DNA of 64,000 nucleotides from Sinotaia quadrata (GCA_028829895.1 CM054183.1:74635571-74699570); one strand, 5' to 3'. Positions 12,655 to 24,511 are shown, numbered from the stretch's first letter. The notes: generated from the sequence alone by a model not told the origin. A program made the numbers and translations.

Positions 12655-12949
12655 AGGTATATGTTCTAAATGTGTGACCAGGGAATACTGTTTGTTAATC
12701 TGAGTTTGACCTAACGAGATTGTACTGCCGTAATGATAACCTTATAAGTAAGGTACTTGTTTTAAAAAAATTGCAAATATTTTACAATAAATACACATAA
12801 ACTGTATAACAAGGTCTGCTTAAACACATATGAAACTAAAAGTAGTGTAACAAATCAAAATAATGCAAAATGACAATCTTTAACATGTGTTTACAAAATG
12901 AAGCATAAATAGAATGGGTTTCAGATGGTTTAAATAAACAGTGGTGCAG

Positions 12950-14870
12950 AAGAGACAGCACTATTCTTAAAAAAGAAATTATCTCTAGGGCCATCTTGAA
13001 AATGATCATGAAGTCTCTTTGTATCTCAGCTCAAAATGTAGCAAATTCCAGGAAAGTGGACCCTGATTAAGTAATGAGCTTTGACCACACAATTTTCTTT
13101 TATAAAATATCCATCTGTCTGATGATGACTAGAAACTTCTAGCAGGAGTGTAAATGTGTGAGGTCAGACATATTTAGGACTGGCACCACAAAGAGAGATC
13201 TTAGTTACTGTGAACAGATAGCAATTGAAGACTGTGGAGTGGTGTGATAGGTACTCATGGTGGTCATGCCACAAGATAATACTAAGTGCAGAGTTTTGGA
13301 GTTTCTTCACAAGGCACAGTGAGAGAGAGAGAAGAGAGTTAAAATAATCAAGTTCCAGTGAGCATAATGTTTTTTTTTAGATCAGCTGTGAGAAACTTAA
13401 CATTCACATCAGCACCATATATAGTAGTAAATATATGTTGTAGAGAGAGAGAATGCTGTTAAAAATACACCCAGATTTACAAGCCGCTGACTAAATTTAA
13501 TGAGTGTCATACTTATTGATTTTAGCAATTGTTTAGAAAATCTTTTAGAAACACCTAGCTCTACTAATACTACTCATATTCCAAGACCTAGTAAACTACA
13601 TTTGTACATTTGAGTATCATTAGCTGATGGGGCATATGATGTCGATGTACAACACTTGATAGGGGCTGTGTATATAGAATTTTAATAAAAGGAAATGCTC
13701 CAAGAATAGAGCCTTTTGAGACACCATAACAGTGGTTGATCTGAGAACAGATCCCTGTGAGATGCCATAACAAAGTTTATCGAAGATGGGGCATTTAACT
13801 TATATTAACAGTTTGTGTTGTCTTTAGGAAAGATAGAGCAGTATTGTGTGTGCCATATCAGTGCTTTGATATATTATTGTTCTAGTCACCTCCAGCATGA
13901 TGGTGCAATAGTAATATATTAATTATTATGGTCAGAAGTGATTCAGACTGCACATTTATGAATTATGAACCCTGAAATTTGTCTTATCATCCAAAACACA
14001 GAAATGGTCATTAACATTTTTAAAGGGCATTTTCAGTGTTGTCAATGAACTTAATTAAAATCAATCAAAAAATTAATGGTGAAATGGGTGAAATGAAACA
14101 AAGCAAAGTTTTCCTAGGACTTCTGACATAAATGGTTGATTAGTTGTGTTTCTCAGTGTTGTATGCATACCATTGATGGTTTGTCAAGGGTTTCAATTTT
14201 TTTATGTATGATAGAAAATAAATCATTAAAATCCAAGAGATAAGACTGCATTTTGTGCTGGGAGAAGGGGTGCACCAATTAGATTGCTGTCCCAAATGGC
14301 ATATGCAGATGTTTATGGTCAAAGGATTTTTCTCCTAAAGGGGTTTTACAATGTTTTAAAAACTGATGGGTAAATTCTAGTAGAAAAAGAAGTATTTCTG
14401 ATACTGATCAGAGCTGGTAGTGTAGCATCTGAACACTCAGATATGTGATGTCAGAATAGAGTCATGTTCACAAGTCTTTGGGGTACTATGTAGTAAATTC
14501 ATATATATCAGCTGAAATCATGATAGATATTAATGTTATTAAATGTAATTGTTGATACTCTGCCTCATGAACTTAAGTAGATGGTAGGTTCTCAGGTTTT
14601 CACCTTTAAAATGTGCAGGTTTTTTGGTTGCAGAGATTGTGATAGAAAGCAGTGAAAATTTGTATTTGGCAATTATTTTTTCTATGATGCCAAACTATTG
14701 TTTACAGCTGGTATTTCAACAAGTTGAAAGAACAATATTTGTAACATTCTTTGTGATTGCTTGATAAATTTGCTTATGGAGAGTCTGACCTGGTGATAGC
14801 CACAGTTTTTTTTAGCTTTATGGCAATCTCTTTTAGCACTACATATCCTTTCACTTAACAATAGTTATAT
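12950..14870 (-). mobile_element. Antisense CR1/L2-like LINE reverse transcriptase, decayed
   Basis: On the minus strand, frame pieces follow the RT order of CR1/L2-type LINEs. A linker piece comes first, with SYHQVRLSISKFIKQSQ-like sequence (about 14800-14730). Next is the palm piece GVSKGSILGAFPFIKILYTQ (about 13722-13663), matching the GVPQGSVLGPLLF motif. After it come HRHHMPHQL, where the YADD box would be but is lost, and a C-terminal thumb piece, CGASPKYV and onward (about 13200-13000). Stops and frameshifts are frequent. A shorter copy of the same family and orientation lies at 15855-16275. Boundaries are approximate; the exact clade is uncertain. Confidence 0.7.
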
Positions 14871-15089
14871 TGTTTTCCTTACTGTAACTCTTATTATGGT
14901 TGTTGGGGCATGCCTATCAAGCAGTAAATGCAGGTGTAGATGTAATTGATCAACGTGGATTTTGCATAATTGTTATTAGTTATCTGATGTTATTGATTAA
15001 CTGAGGTATTTTATTTGAGATGTTATGAGTTGTGAGAAGGTTGATGATTGTTAAAATACATTTTTAATATTTTATACTTTTAAAATTAG

Positions 15090-15315
15090 CCTGGGGGTGC
15101 ACACGTCAGCTTTAGCCAGGCTGGAGCAAGTGGCAATGGTGTCCCAGGCCCAGCACATATACAACATGCTGGACATGCTCCAGTAGGTCAGCCTCATCAT
15201 GTGGTGGTCATGCCACAGCCTCCTCCGCACACAGTAAATCAAGCTCCTATACCTAACCATCTCCAACACCATCACCACCAACACCATGGTCATCAATTTC
15301 AACACCAGTTACCAG
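15090..15315 (+). CDS. ATXN2: Ataxin-2 C-terminal exon
   Basis: The acceptor is AAAATTAG before 15090 and the donor GTAAGC starts at 15316. It starts in phase 0, gives 75 codons plus one base and encodes PGGAHVSFSQAGASGNG, then AHIQHAGHAPVGQPHHVVVM, then PQPPPHT and a histidine run, HLQHHHHQHHGHQFQHQLPG. The APVGQPHHVVVMPQPP block corresponds to vertebrate ATXN2 HAPMMLMTTQPP. The frame carries over into exon 20084. Nine of the 18 residues before the final LPG are histidine, so the tail is markedly His-rich. Confidence 0.85.
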
Positions 15316-15854
15316 GTAAGCAGAATAATATAAACAATCATTTCTGTTTGAAATTTATTCTCTGAAGCTGTGTGGACAGTTCACTTATTTAATTAAGTTT
15401 GACTTGAATATAATTGTAAACAAAATTTCTGACAAAACTTTAATAGATTTTGATTTATTTTAATTTTTGCTCTTGTTACAGTTTATTTTTAAATTTTTTT
15501 AATAATTGCACATGACTCGTGGTGATGCTGTTCACAGTGCAAATGAGTATATTTTGAAATATAAAATTGATTATCTGTAAATATCTAGTGTTCTCAAATA
15601 TAAAACTATTCCATTGAACTGCCAGCCGGTGTATTTGTATATTTTGTTTTAAAATAAGAAACAGTAATAATGATGATTTAACAGAATACTGTGAAAGCTC
15701 TTAGCACTTTTACACATAAAATGCAATATAAAAATCTTCATGCAAATTGCTCATAACACACAGCTAAAGATAATAAAACAAAATAAAATTTTGAATTCAC
15801 ATGAAAAATTACAACATAAAACACCCATAAATATTTGTATTCTTCTTGATGAAA

Positions 15855-16275
15855 AATACTTTTAGAGTCCTTTGGAAAATACCCTGGTTTCTTGGTGTCT
15901 TAGCACAAAAGATAAAATAGAATGTGTTCCAGGTAATGAATCCTTGATAAGCAAATGAGCATTGACTTGTACATTGCTTTTGAAAGTTGAAATGTGTGAT
16001 GGTGAGAACAAGAGTCTAGCAAGAAAGTACATTTGTGAGATAAGACAAGTTGACAAGTGCTTTGGACCGAAACCAGATGTTGAAGATAGCAAAGAAAATA
16101 TATGTGTTTGAATTTCTCTGTGAACAGGTACCGAGAAAGAAATGTGTTTAAGATTTGAAGCTTGGTATGAAAATAATTTTTTTATATTTTCACTTTCTCC
16201 TTGAGTTTTCATCTTGTTCTTATTTATGTGGATGCCTTTTATTTTCATTGTTGTTATGTTAATACTTTTCATAGA
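15855..16275 (-). mobile_element. Antisense CR1/L2-like LINE 3' fragment
   Basis: The minus strand holds a 136-codon open frame (16272-15862). Its middle, GPKHLSTCLISQM and onward, resembles the LAPKYLSDLI segment near the C-terminus of CR1/L2-type reverse transcriptases. NAHLLIKDSLPGTHSILSF lines up with the C-terminal piece of the larger copy at 12950-14870 (KAHYLIRVHFPGICYILS). It is probably a 5'-truncated insert of the same family. The first 40 codons look like non-LINE sequence. Confidence 0.55.
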
Positions 16276-17264
16276 TTCACCTTTTTATTGCCACTTAATC
16301 CATTGCCTGTAAATTAGTGTTCCCAAAGTATATTTGAGCAATGTATTTCAAATGGATGATTATTGTCATTAGTGAGTACTGTGCATGATCAGATTCTTTT
16401 TTAAAATAAAAAGCAACATGAAAAGTTCATTTCTAATGAAATATTCTGAGAAATTAATGGCCAATAAAATGTAATAATTTAAAAGTAAAACTAAGTTGAT
16501 TGTTAATTAGTAGGTATTCCAGACATCGCTAAATGGCTGATTGTGACGTTTAGTCAATTTTTCTACATTTTCAACACTCATGTTTCCTCTGTATATTGAA
16601 GCTTTGTAAAATAAAAGCACATGAAACAAAAAGTTTGTTCTCTGTTCTGTCTTTCTGTGTGTTTTGTTTTAATAAATAATTGTGAAAAAGTAATAAGAAG
16701 TTATTCAGAAGTTGCCAACCGAACGACTTTTTTACCAAGCCGCCATAACTTGTCCAGCGGTAGCGCTTAACACATGCACTCTTTCTCGGTACATCAGTAC
16801 TTCCGTGGTACAGTAATCTAAAAATAATAACGGTTTTCATGTAGGGGAGAGAACAAGGTTCATTTCCATACTAAACAATTCGTGGGAATTTCAAGATAAA
16901 GTGAAATACGGTTAAACTAAAATTTTCTTAAATTACGTTCATGGTGATTCCGATAACGTAGCAGCTTTAAAAGATACCCAAAAATAGGAAAGTCCCTCAT
17001 CTTTAAGTCTGTATAGTTTGTTTGAGATAAAAAATACTGCGAAAGAACTGAATTGCGTTTAAAGAACTGTGGTCAATTACCGAAATCACCGAAGACAAAA
17101 ACAACAATGGTGGACGGTATCGAGTACCGTAGTGATCAACTCAGCGACTTTGAACCAATTTCCACTTTGCATTCTCGTGCATCACTCTGTTTGAGAACGT
17201 TATTTGATAAGTTAAATCAATGATTTTCAGTTTATAGCATACATTTTTTCGTTTAAAGGACTAT

Positions 17265-17425
17265 ATTAACCGATAAATAAGAATTTTCAGTGTCTATAGG
17301 CCTATGGTAGCGTTCGTCTTTTAAGGCGTTGAGGGTGAACACGGAAAATAACTTTGTGAATTTATGTCTGCCTTATCCATAGCTTAAGTTTTGTATCATT
17401 CAATAGGGGAAAGATTTATTTGCAA
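17265..17425 (+). repeat. Intronic duplicated block, copy 1
   Basis: This stretch recurs imperfectly at 17690-17816 plus 18529-18575. Shared words include CCTTATCCATAGCTTAA against CCTTATCCAAAGCTTAA, and the exact CATTCAATAGGGGAAAGATT. Copy 2 is split by the MITE at 17817-18528, so this uninterrupted copy shows the pre-insertion state. Confidence 0.75.
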
Positions 17426-17816
17426 TATAATGTATTTCGTTTATTCGGATCGCGTGTTATTTGTTTTTAATTCTTTTTATTTTGTGGTCACGTGACCACT
17501 TTTTTTCATCTATTACTACTTTAGCAGGGCACAGTGTAAACAATGAGTAGATCACTAGATGTTTTTTTTTAAATTTTAGTTATTATTTTTACCAGATTTT
17601 CTTTTCTTTTTTTAAAATTCTGATAGTCACGAGTGAGTTATATCTTTATTTGTTGTATTTTGCAAGCTTATTTTTCCACAAATATAAGAGTGAGTCGATA
17701 ATGCACATTCTATTACATTTACAAGGCCTACGGTACAAAATTTAACTTTGATGGTGGTGGTGGTGGGTGAACTCTGAAAATGACTTTAGAATTTATATTC
17801 CTTATCCAAAGCTTAA

Positions 17817-18528
17817 GGTGGCACACCTAACTGAAATCCACTAAATATCAACAACATAAATTGTATGAAATAAATGAGGGAAATTTTTATTCAAGTTTTC
17901 AGAAACTGATGAAAAATGTTCATGATTCAAAATATATAGGCCTACTCACTTTTCTTATGAATTTACTAGGTTTTGTAAATAATCATTTTTTCCAAAACTT
18001 GTTAATTCTTTTTGACAAGATTGTAAGAAAACCTTAAAATATATAGACAAAATATTTGGTAGTCAATTAATATACTGTAATTTCTGGTTATTCACATTGT
18101 GTAACAACCATTCAGCTGATGGAGCACATATTTTATTTAAATAATAATTTTTTGTTAAAATTTAATTAATTATAATTCCATATCTACACTATAGTCAAAT
18201 ATATAAAAAAGTTAGAGGTTCAGAAGTCAGGTTATGTTGTCCTTAAAACTATGTTCGAAATTCTTTGCAGATATCTTTAATAGTTTTTTTTAGATGTTGT
18301 GCAAAAAATGAAATTAATGACTGATTTTCAGTTAACTTTTCAACCATAAGCATCTCCAATGGTATGCTCCCATCTTTGATTGAAAATATCTTCAAAACTA
18401 TTGTGATTTGTCCAAAAATAAAAGCAGTTTCATAAAATTCAGCCATTTTTCTATCAGAAAAGACCAATAACAATTTTTTTTTAATGAATTTTTTCAATTT
18501 TTCATGCTTTTTGAGCTAGGTATGCACC
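17817..18528. mobile_element. 712-bp MITE with TTAA target duplication (piggyBac-like)
   Basis: TTAA at 17813-17816 and 18529-18532 flanks ends GGTGGCACACCTAACTG and, reversed, GGTGCATACCTAGCTC, an inverted repeat matching at about 14 of 17 positions with one gap. The host block continues directly on both sides, as the intact copy 1 (17265-17425) shows, so the insertion boundary is clear. TTAA duplication is the hallmark of piggyBac-type elements, but the ends do not start CCC/GGG like classic piggyBac. A different TTAA-targeting group is possible. It has no transposase; the 82-codon minus frame at 18249-18497 is not recognisable. Confidence 0.8.
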
Positions 18529-20083
18529 TTAAGAGATTGTACCATTCAATAGGGGAAAGATTTATAAGGTACAAATATTTTTTAAAGCATGTCAGTGGAA
18601 AGACTGGCTGAGAAAAGATGATGTATAGGTAATAAATGGATGTCTTTTACTGCAACTATGAAAATTATGTCCATGTCCAGTGAAGGAAGATTGTGGAATA
18701 ACGGTCTACCAACAGATTGAATTGGTTATTTAGGTTAAGCACCACAACATGAAACATGCTGTTGTGGAAATCATGTAATTGTGTGCATTCAACATATAAG
18801 AACATTCCTTGTGGTACCATGCTAGACCGCACTAGAATCATTGAACTGAAAAAGCATTAAATTAGATGAACGATTGGTAAATGTCTGAGTGTGTGTACAA
18901 AATATGAAGATTTCTTTACTGTATTGAGTGCATTCTTAATATAGATCTTTCCAAACTGAATCCAATGGTACCAAAAGCATCTCTGTAGCGCAATTACAAG
19001 CAGAGTTATTACAGTTTTAACGTTCATAGCAATTTCGTCCATTTTGTGTTAACTGCGTTAGAGCTTTTTCCAACCCGCAAATGAATAAATTGCTAATTTT
19101 GGCTGACAATATATTTGAAAATAACATTGTAAAGCCTCTTAAAAAAATTCAGCCATATTTGTATGTTGGATACTACTTATATGGAGAGTCTGAACTATAT
19201 TGAACATCATTTCTTCATTTTGTGGACCTTCAAAGTGAGCTATTTGTACAATTTCATTTTTGAGCGTAAAAGTTTGTGAAAAATTAAATATTGAAAAATT
19301 CGTAACTTTGGTTGTAATTGAGGTACAAACTTGATTTTAGTATTATTGAAATCAGCAGAAAAAGTTCTATCTGTCTATATACATTTAAAGTATTAGTAAT
19401 GATTTTGAAAAATATGTTTGGAATACCTATAATTAGCATATATATTTTTTCTGAAAAAACGTCCTACATAAAAATTGATTTTAGATTTGTAGAAATAGTG
19501 AAATATGTGTCACTTACAAGCACATGATTTGGGTTCTGTATGACTTGTTTTCTGATTCCTATTTTGAAGGTTATTTATATATAAAATATTTTTAATCAGT
19601 GACTAGTACACTTTTAATTGTTTAAATCGTGTGAGTGCATCAAAGCATAATAAAAATTAACTTTCTACAACATAATTGTCCCTTGGCAAAAACTTTGCTT
19701 ATCTGGCATAAATGGCTGTGTAAGAGTTTTAAGAAAAAATATTTTGTCAAATGTCTATGAAGAGGCAACAGATGAAACATGAAATCAACATCAACTGAAA
19801 TTGTAGATATTGAGACTATTAAAGTTATAATTATGTCATTACTAATGACAATGATACAAGTAATTTTTCCTTACCATTCTCCACTACTCTATCCATTTGC
19901 AACTCAAATGTACGATTAAATTCTGTTTAGATTGACGATCTTTTAAAAGTCTGGTGGCACGTTTATACAGCTCTAATGATAATCAGATATAATTTAACAG
20001 AATACATCTTTTAACATAATGTTATTTCACCTTAACAACCAGTACTTAAAACCAACAATGAAAGATTATGAATTTATTTTCAG

Positions 20084-20215
20084 GACCAAACCAAGTACAT
20101 AGTGGAGCAGGACAAAGTCACCCACTACTTGCCAGTAATATGCATACCATCCCCGTGTCTGGATCTGGCATGCCACCCAACCAGCTCCATCATTCACACC
20201 ACTTTGTGCCACAAG
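20084..20215 (+). CDS. ATXN2: Ataxin-2 penultimate coding exon
   Basis: The acceptor is TTATTTTCAG before 20084 and the donor GTACTA starts at 20216. Two bases complete a glycine codon, then 43 codons and one base follow: PNQVHSGAGQSHPLLASNMH, then TIPVSGSGMPPNQLHHSHHF and VPQ. HTIPVSGSG followed by an H-rich stretch corresponds to vertebrate ATXN2 LQPIPVSTTAHFPYM near its C-terminus. The phase fits both neighbours. Confidence 0.85.
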
Positions 20216-21391
20216 GTACTACTAATAGCTATCCTGTTATAGTGTGTGTATTCTAAATGATAACATACTAAATGTGGCTGTCAGATTGTTATTTTCTCTC
20301 ATTTTTTTAATGGATTATTTGACTTACTTTTTCTCCCCTTTTTTAAGTGCAATTGCTCTTGGAAACATAGCAGCAATAGGTAAAAATGGTGAAATCTCAT
20401 CTGCCAAATCAATCCATCACTTCACCTATGTTATTTGGAGAAAAGGTTATGATTAATTACATAATTTTGCATAATTACTATGCTGTTTTAATTCTTGCAA
20501 AACTCATAACTTTTTAAAGTATAATAAAATTTCAAGTAGTAATGCCAATTTTTTTTCCTGTTCTTTTTTTTTTCATTTTAATAAAATAAGTATATTAGTC
20601 GTGCAACACAAGATGATTCAGTAAATCAGTTGCACTTTACCTTTGCAAGTTCTCACCAATGTTAGACAAAAATTTTTCATAAAAAAGAAATAACATAATG
20701 AAACTGATCAATATTTAAATAATTTTAATCTTTTTAAAGCACTCACCAACTAATTTAAGTTTTCAAAACTGTGATATTATCTCTACTTACAAATGAAATT
20801 ATTTATCCTTGGTATTGATTATAATTATGACATCCAATAGGCAAAAATAGTTTCCATTAAATCTTTTATTTTTGGTATTGATTATAATTATGACATCCAG
20901 TAGACAAACATAGTTTCCACTCAGCAAAAAATATAATCTAACAAAAATCAGGAAAATGCATTTTACACATTCTCACCAAGTTTATTCTTATTACAGGAAT
21001 GAAAAATATACAAGAATAAAAATTGTTAATGCAGGAGGTTCCTATCTTCTGATATGAAAGTTTTTTTCTACTTTTGTCATTTGTAAGATATATGATGTAT
21101 TAAAAGCATATATTCTAAAAGAATATATATATATATTATTACTTACAAACCCTTAACTCCTAATGTTTACTAAATACCAATCATAGTTCACATTAAAGGT
21201 AAAGAGGTCTGAATGACTCTATAACAAATATAAAAATGTCAATATATATATATATATAATTTTATTAGTAGTGTTTTGTGGGTTTTATGTAAAATGTATG
21301 TAAATCATCACATTCTTTTTAAACGTTCCTGAGATGGATGTTTTATCATGTTATGCATATATAATTTACAGATGTTTGATTTTTGTTGCAG
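20216..21391 (+). other. ATXN2 intron with tandem duplication
   Basis: A 1.2-kb AT-rich intron. It carries a 63-bp tandem duplication (20811-20922) and two TA-dinucleotide runs (about 21124-21138 and 21242-21260). No coding potential beyond chance frames. Confidence 0.7.
20811..20922 (+). repeat. 63-bp tandem duplication
   Basis: The unit starting GGTATTGATTATAATTATGA is repeated at 20811-20873 and from 20874 to about 20922, with a few substitutions (AATAGGCAAAAATAG against AGTAGACAAACATAG). Confidence 0.95.
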
Positions 21392-21429
21392 GTGTCAGTA
21401 CGCAAGGAGGACATTATCAAACACAATGA
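21392..21429 (+). CDS. ATXN2: Ataxin-2 last coding exon and stop
   Basis: The acceptor is TTTGTTGCAG before 21392. Two bases complete a glycine codon, then VSTQGGHYQTQ and TGA at 21427-21429. The short polar, Q-rich end is similar in character to the vertebrate tail (QAHHQQQL). The frame from the previous exon requires this stop. The transcript continues as 3' UTR to the donor at 21465. Confidence 0.8.
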
Positions 21430-21464
21430 ACTTAGATGATTAGGGTTAATTCTGATTACAGAGG
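21430..21464 (+). other. ATXN2: ATXN2 3' UTR, first part
   Basis: 35 bases between the TGA stop and a strong donor (GAGG then GTAAGC at 21465). The exon carrying the stop therefore seems to be spliced to a further, fully non-coding exon starting at 23184. Confidence 0.6.
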
Positions 21465-23183
21465 GTAAGCATTTTTTTTGTTGGTTTTTAAATCATTTTA
21501 AGAAGAATTTTTTTTTTTTTAATATAAAGTTCTATTTTTACCTGTTCACTTGACAGGTAAATTGTGCATGAGTATGCATCACCAATTTCAAACTACTCTT
21601 ACTGGATGTTGAAATTGTTTTAATGCTGTAATAGTGTAAAGTATTTAATAATTTTTAAAAATTTGACATATTTGTGTTATAATTTGTTATTATATGTTGT
21701 AATATCATTTTTTTTTTTAATGTGTCAAAATAAAACCAAAGCAAAGTGGTTGGGTATGTGGATTTATTCTAATTAAAGACAATTCCATTATTATGTAATG
21801 TGGTTCTGGAGGGCTGCAGAACACAACTTGGCAGACCCTGCATTGGACACCCCTGATTTAGGGGTTTGGTCACAATTTGTCAGCCATTTATTTGTGCATT
21901 CCTTTTCCAAAGTTCAAAATACAGTATAAAATAGTATAAGAAAAAAAAATTATAACACTATAATTTATAAAAAATTAGGCATTATACTTAAAAGTATTGT
22001 TTTATATTCTTGGTATACTCATCACTTGGTTTCACATAAAGTCAGTCCTCGTTTTAGAGACAGAATTATTTATTGCAGTACATGGCTATCAGAATGATCT
22101 TACCTTAAAATGCAAGCTGTCCTCTTTTTTTTCCTACAATATAATGGGTTCCTTCTTCGCAAACTGCGTTTATCCAAAATAGTTCAAAACAAATAGTTTT
22201 TTATAAACACCACTGTTATACCCCTTGCTTTTTTTTTTTTTTTTTACCTCTGTAGAACCAGAAGCATATGTTTGCCTGAAGTAAAACAAAAATGTCTCTT
22301 ATTTTTCTGGTGAGGAACATTAGAAGTGATCTCTTTTCATTCCAATAAATTTAAATATTCAGCCATCTCAAAGATTAATAATTATTTCACATCCTTTCAC
22401 ATCTGTAACTTTTTGCAACTATTTTTAAGATTAAAAAGAAAACTCAGATTAAAATCATTCTTTTCAGTTATTAAACATAAACATAACAAGACATTATTAG
22501 ACTAGTGAGCCTGTACATTGTCAGAATCACCTCTGCTCACTCAGCAGTAATGTGTTTACAACTAAAATGCACACACAAAAAACAAATACACATTTTTAAT
22601 TTGATAGTCTTTAGATTTATTTTTAGTTTCAGAGTTAGTTGATGATTGTTATTAACTTTAAAAGAATCTGACATATAATGTAAAAGTACAAAAAATAAAC
22701 TTTTTAACACTTGCTTTTTTTTTTTAATTGTATTTCTACTGACATGCAGGACTTTTGAAACAATCTAAATTTCATGGCCATTTTTAATCATGTACTTTAG
22801 ATTTAAAAAAACTTAGCATTAACACTACTTTAGTATTTTTTTTTTAACAGTCTTAAATTGAGAGGCATTTATTGTACTAAAGTTATGAACATATACTTCA
22901 GAGGGTTGTTAATTGGGCAATTTCTAATCAACAAATACAAAACCTAAATTTTATCCAAGTCTTTGAAATAATTATATCATGTAAAATAACCACGTTGATT
23001 TCATGTTGTTTATACTCTCATACACATTAGGTAGTTGATGTATTTACCCGTAAGATTATGTTCAACCCAGTTCATGAAATAATGGTATTTCTGATTTGTT
23101 CTTTCATTTTGATTGTTTTTCATTGTTTTATCTACACTGTGCCATAAGTCTTACCATTTCTAACATTTGCCTTCTCATTTCAG
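21465..23183 (+). other. Candidate intron in the ATXN2 3' UTR
   Basis: Donor GTAAGC at 21465 and acceptor TTCTCATTTCAG ending at 23183. The donor lies only about 35 bases after the stop, near the 50-55-nt limit usually tolerated by nonsense-mediated decay. Near 21807-21870 a sequence like CTGCAGAACACAACTTGGCAGACCC ending GGACACCCCTG resembles one end of a hAT-type MITE whose other end is missing. The rest is AT-rich. Confidence 0.5.
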
Positions 23184-24175
23184 GTGGTGGTTTATATCAG
23201 AGCTGTGTTATATAAAGAGAAAGTTAGGGGCTAAGGAAAAGCAAACCACTTCATGTGGATATGTTCTGGCTTTGTGAAGGATACTGACCTTACATCTGCT
23301 TATGAATTCTTCTTTACAAATTACATTTTTGCCAGCAACTGAAAGTGGAAGTACTTATACAACTTTAAAAATTAATAGTTTGTGTTATGGAAACACATTA
23401 CAGAAGTCCACTTATGATCTTTGTCTTTCCCCTGCGCTACACACTTTTCAGAGAGGCATCATATCCAGAAAAGAAAAAAAAAGCAGTTTTTCATGCTTTT
23501 ATGCCTGCTGCTGTAAAGTCATGCTTCATAACTGAAAACCCAATCAGTATTGAGTGCACACATTTGAAGACAAATATTTATTTAAAGGACCATTGAAATA
23601 CTGAAAGATAAAAATATTTTACCCAGGAAAGTGGGATTTTTTTTAAATAATACTGTGCACATATATTAGTAAAACATTTAAGGCACCCAAATTATGTACA
23701 TGTTATTTGCTCCCAGAGGACTGACTTGATGGTCATTGATTATCTGTTTTTATTTCTCTGGTAGAAGTTCTTAATTTTATAAAAATAACAGTGGCAGCCT
23801 TACTGGTAATGAGGTCTTTGCTGCAGCTAAGGTGTGCAATATCTATATTTTTACCTATCCAAAAGCTTTTTCTTTTCAAAAAAGAACCAAATGAGCTGTT
23901 TCTGGAAATACTTTCTATGAAGTTGTAGGTTTTCCATCTAATGATGAAATATCTCAAAATCTCTTGAGGGTTAAATAACTCTGATACCAACACTGTATAC
24001 TTCATCTTTACATTGAAAGAATATGTTGTCTATGCAACAATTGTAGCTGTTTTATTTCATCTGAAATGAAGTGGTTGTTGAGAAAAGTTATATGCTTTCT
24101 TAGAAAATCCTTTTTAAATGTATAAAAAAGACAATTCTTGTATTATTAAAATAAAGAAGAATATAATGAGAGCTT
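23184..24175 (+). other. ATXN2: ATXN2 3' UTR, terminal exon (3' end approximate)
   Basis: Begins after the acceptor at 23183 and contains no long conserved frame. The first credible polyadenylation signal is AATAAA at 24150-24155, followed by AT-rich sequence. A second lies near 24220. The exact end cannot be fixed from sequence. Later AATAAA words, such as those near 25140 and 25230, leave longer isoforms open. Confidence 0.45.
24150..24155 (+). terminator. Candidate polyadenylation signal of ATXN2
   Basis: AATAAA within TTAAAATAAAGAAG, the first canonical signal after the proposed terminal exon start. It is a common word in AT-rich DNA, so position and strand are the only support. Confidence 0.35.
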
Positions 24176-24467
24176 TACTAAAGTGCAATTTGTGCTTTTG
24201 AAAAAGCCAAGTTTATGATGAATAAATGAAATATGTTTTATAGACACCACTCAGGACTATTGTGGCTGGAAAGAAGTACATACAACTGTTACTTCATGTT
24301 GCTTTTCATGAAACCACATGCAACAAATGTTTTAAGTATCCATTCTGGCTGAGTAACTAACAAAAAGCACAGCATGTTAAAGGACTTCAGTGTAATGTTT
24401 CTTGCATGGAATACAGGCATGCTGGTCTTTCCAGTCAAAATGTCTTCTGTCATTGTCATGTGTAAAT

Positions 24468-24470
<3 letters not shown>

Positions 24471-24511
<41 letters not shown>
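24471..24511. repeat. 41-base T homopolymer
   Basis: Forty-one consecutive T on the + strand. Read on the minus strand it is a poly(A) that could mark the tail of an antisense retrocopy, but I recognise no gene sequence next to it. Confidence 0.95.

Larger units (their letters stand above)
8972..15089 (+). other. ATXN2 intron hosting two LINE copies
   Basis: A 6.1-kb intron. The stretch 8972-10857 is AT-rich with nothing recognised. Then come an RTE-like LINE in sense (10858-12443), a 17-G run (12638-12654), and an antisense CR1/L2-like LINE (about 12950-14870). The last 200 bp lead to the acceptor AAAATTAG at 15089. Confidence 0.6.
15316..20083 (+). other. ATXN2 intron with LINE fragment, duplicated block and TTAA MITE
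   Basis: A 4.8-kb intron. It holds an antisense LINE fragment (15855-16275), a stretch with more CpG than its surroundings (about 16690-17500, including GTCACGTGACCAC near 17487), a duplicated block (17265-17425 and 17690-18575) and a 712-bp TTAA-flanked MITE inside the second block copy. From 18.6 to 20.08 kb I see only AT-rich sequence. Confidence 0.6.

Noticed and set aside
16571..16840. 89-codon minus-strand frame in the CpG-richer part of the ATXN2 intron
   Set aside because: No family resemblance and no splice or promoter evidence; the composition shift is noted in the intron entry instead.
21807..21880. hAT MITE-like fragment ending GGACACCCCTG
   Set aside because: Only one end is recognisable and no target duplication can be defined, so it is only mentioned in the intron entry.
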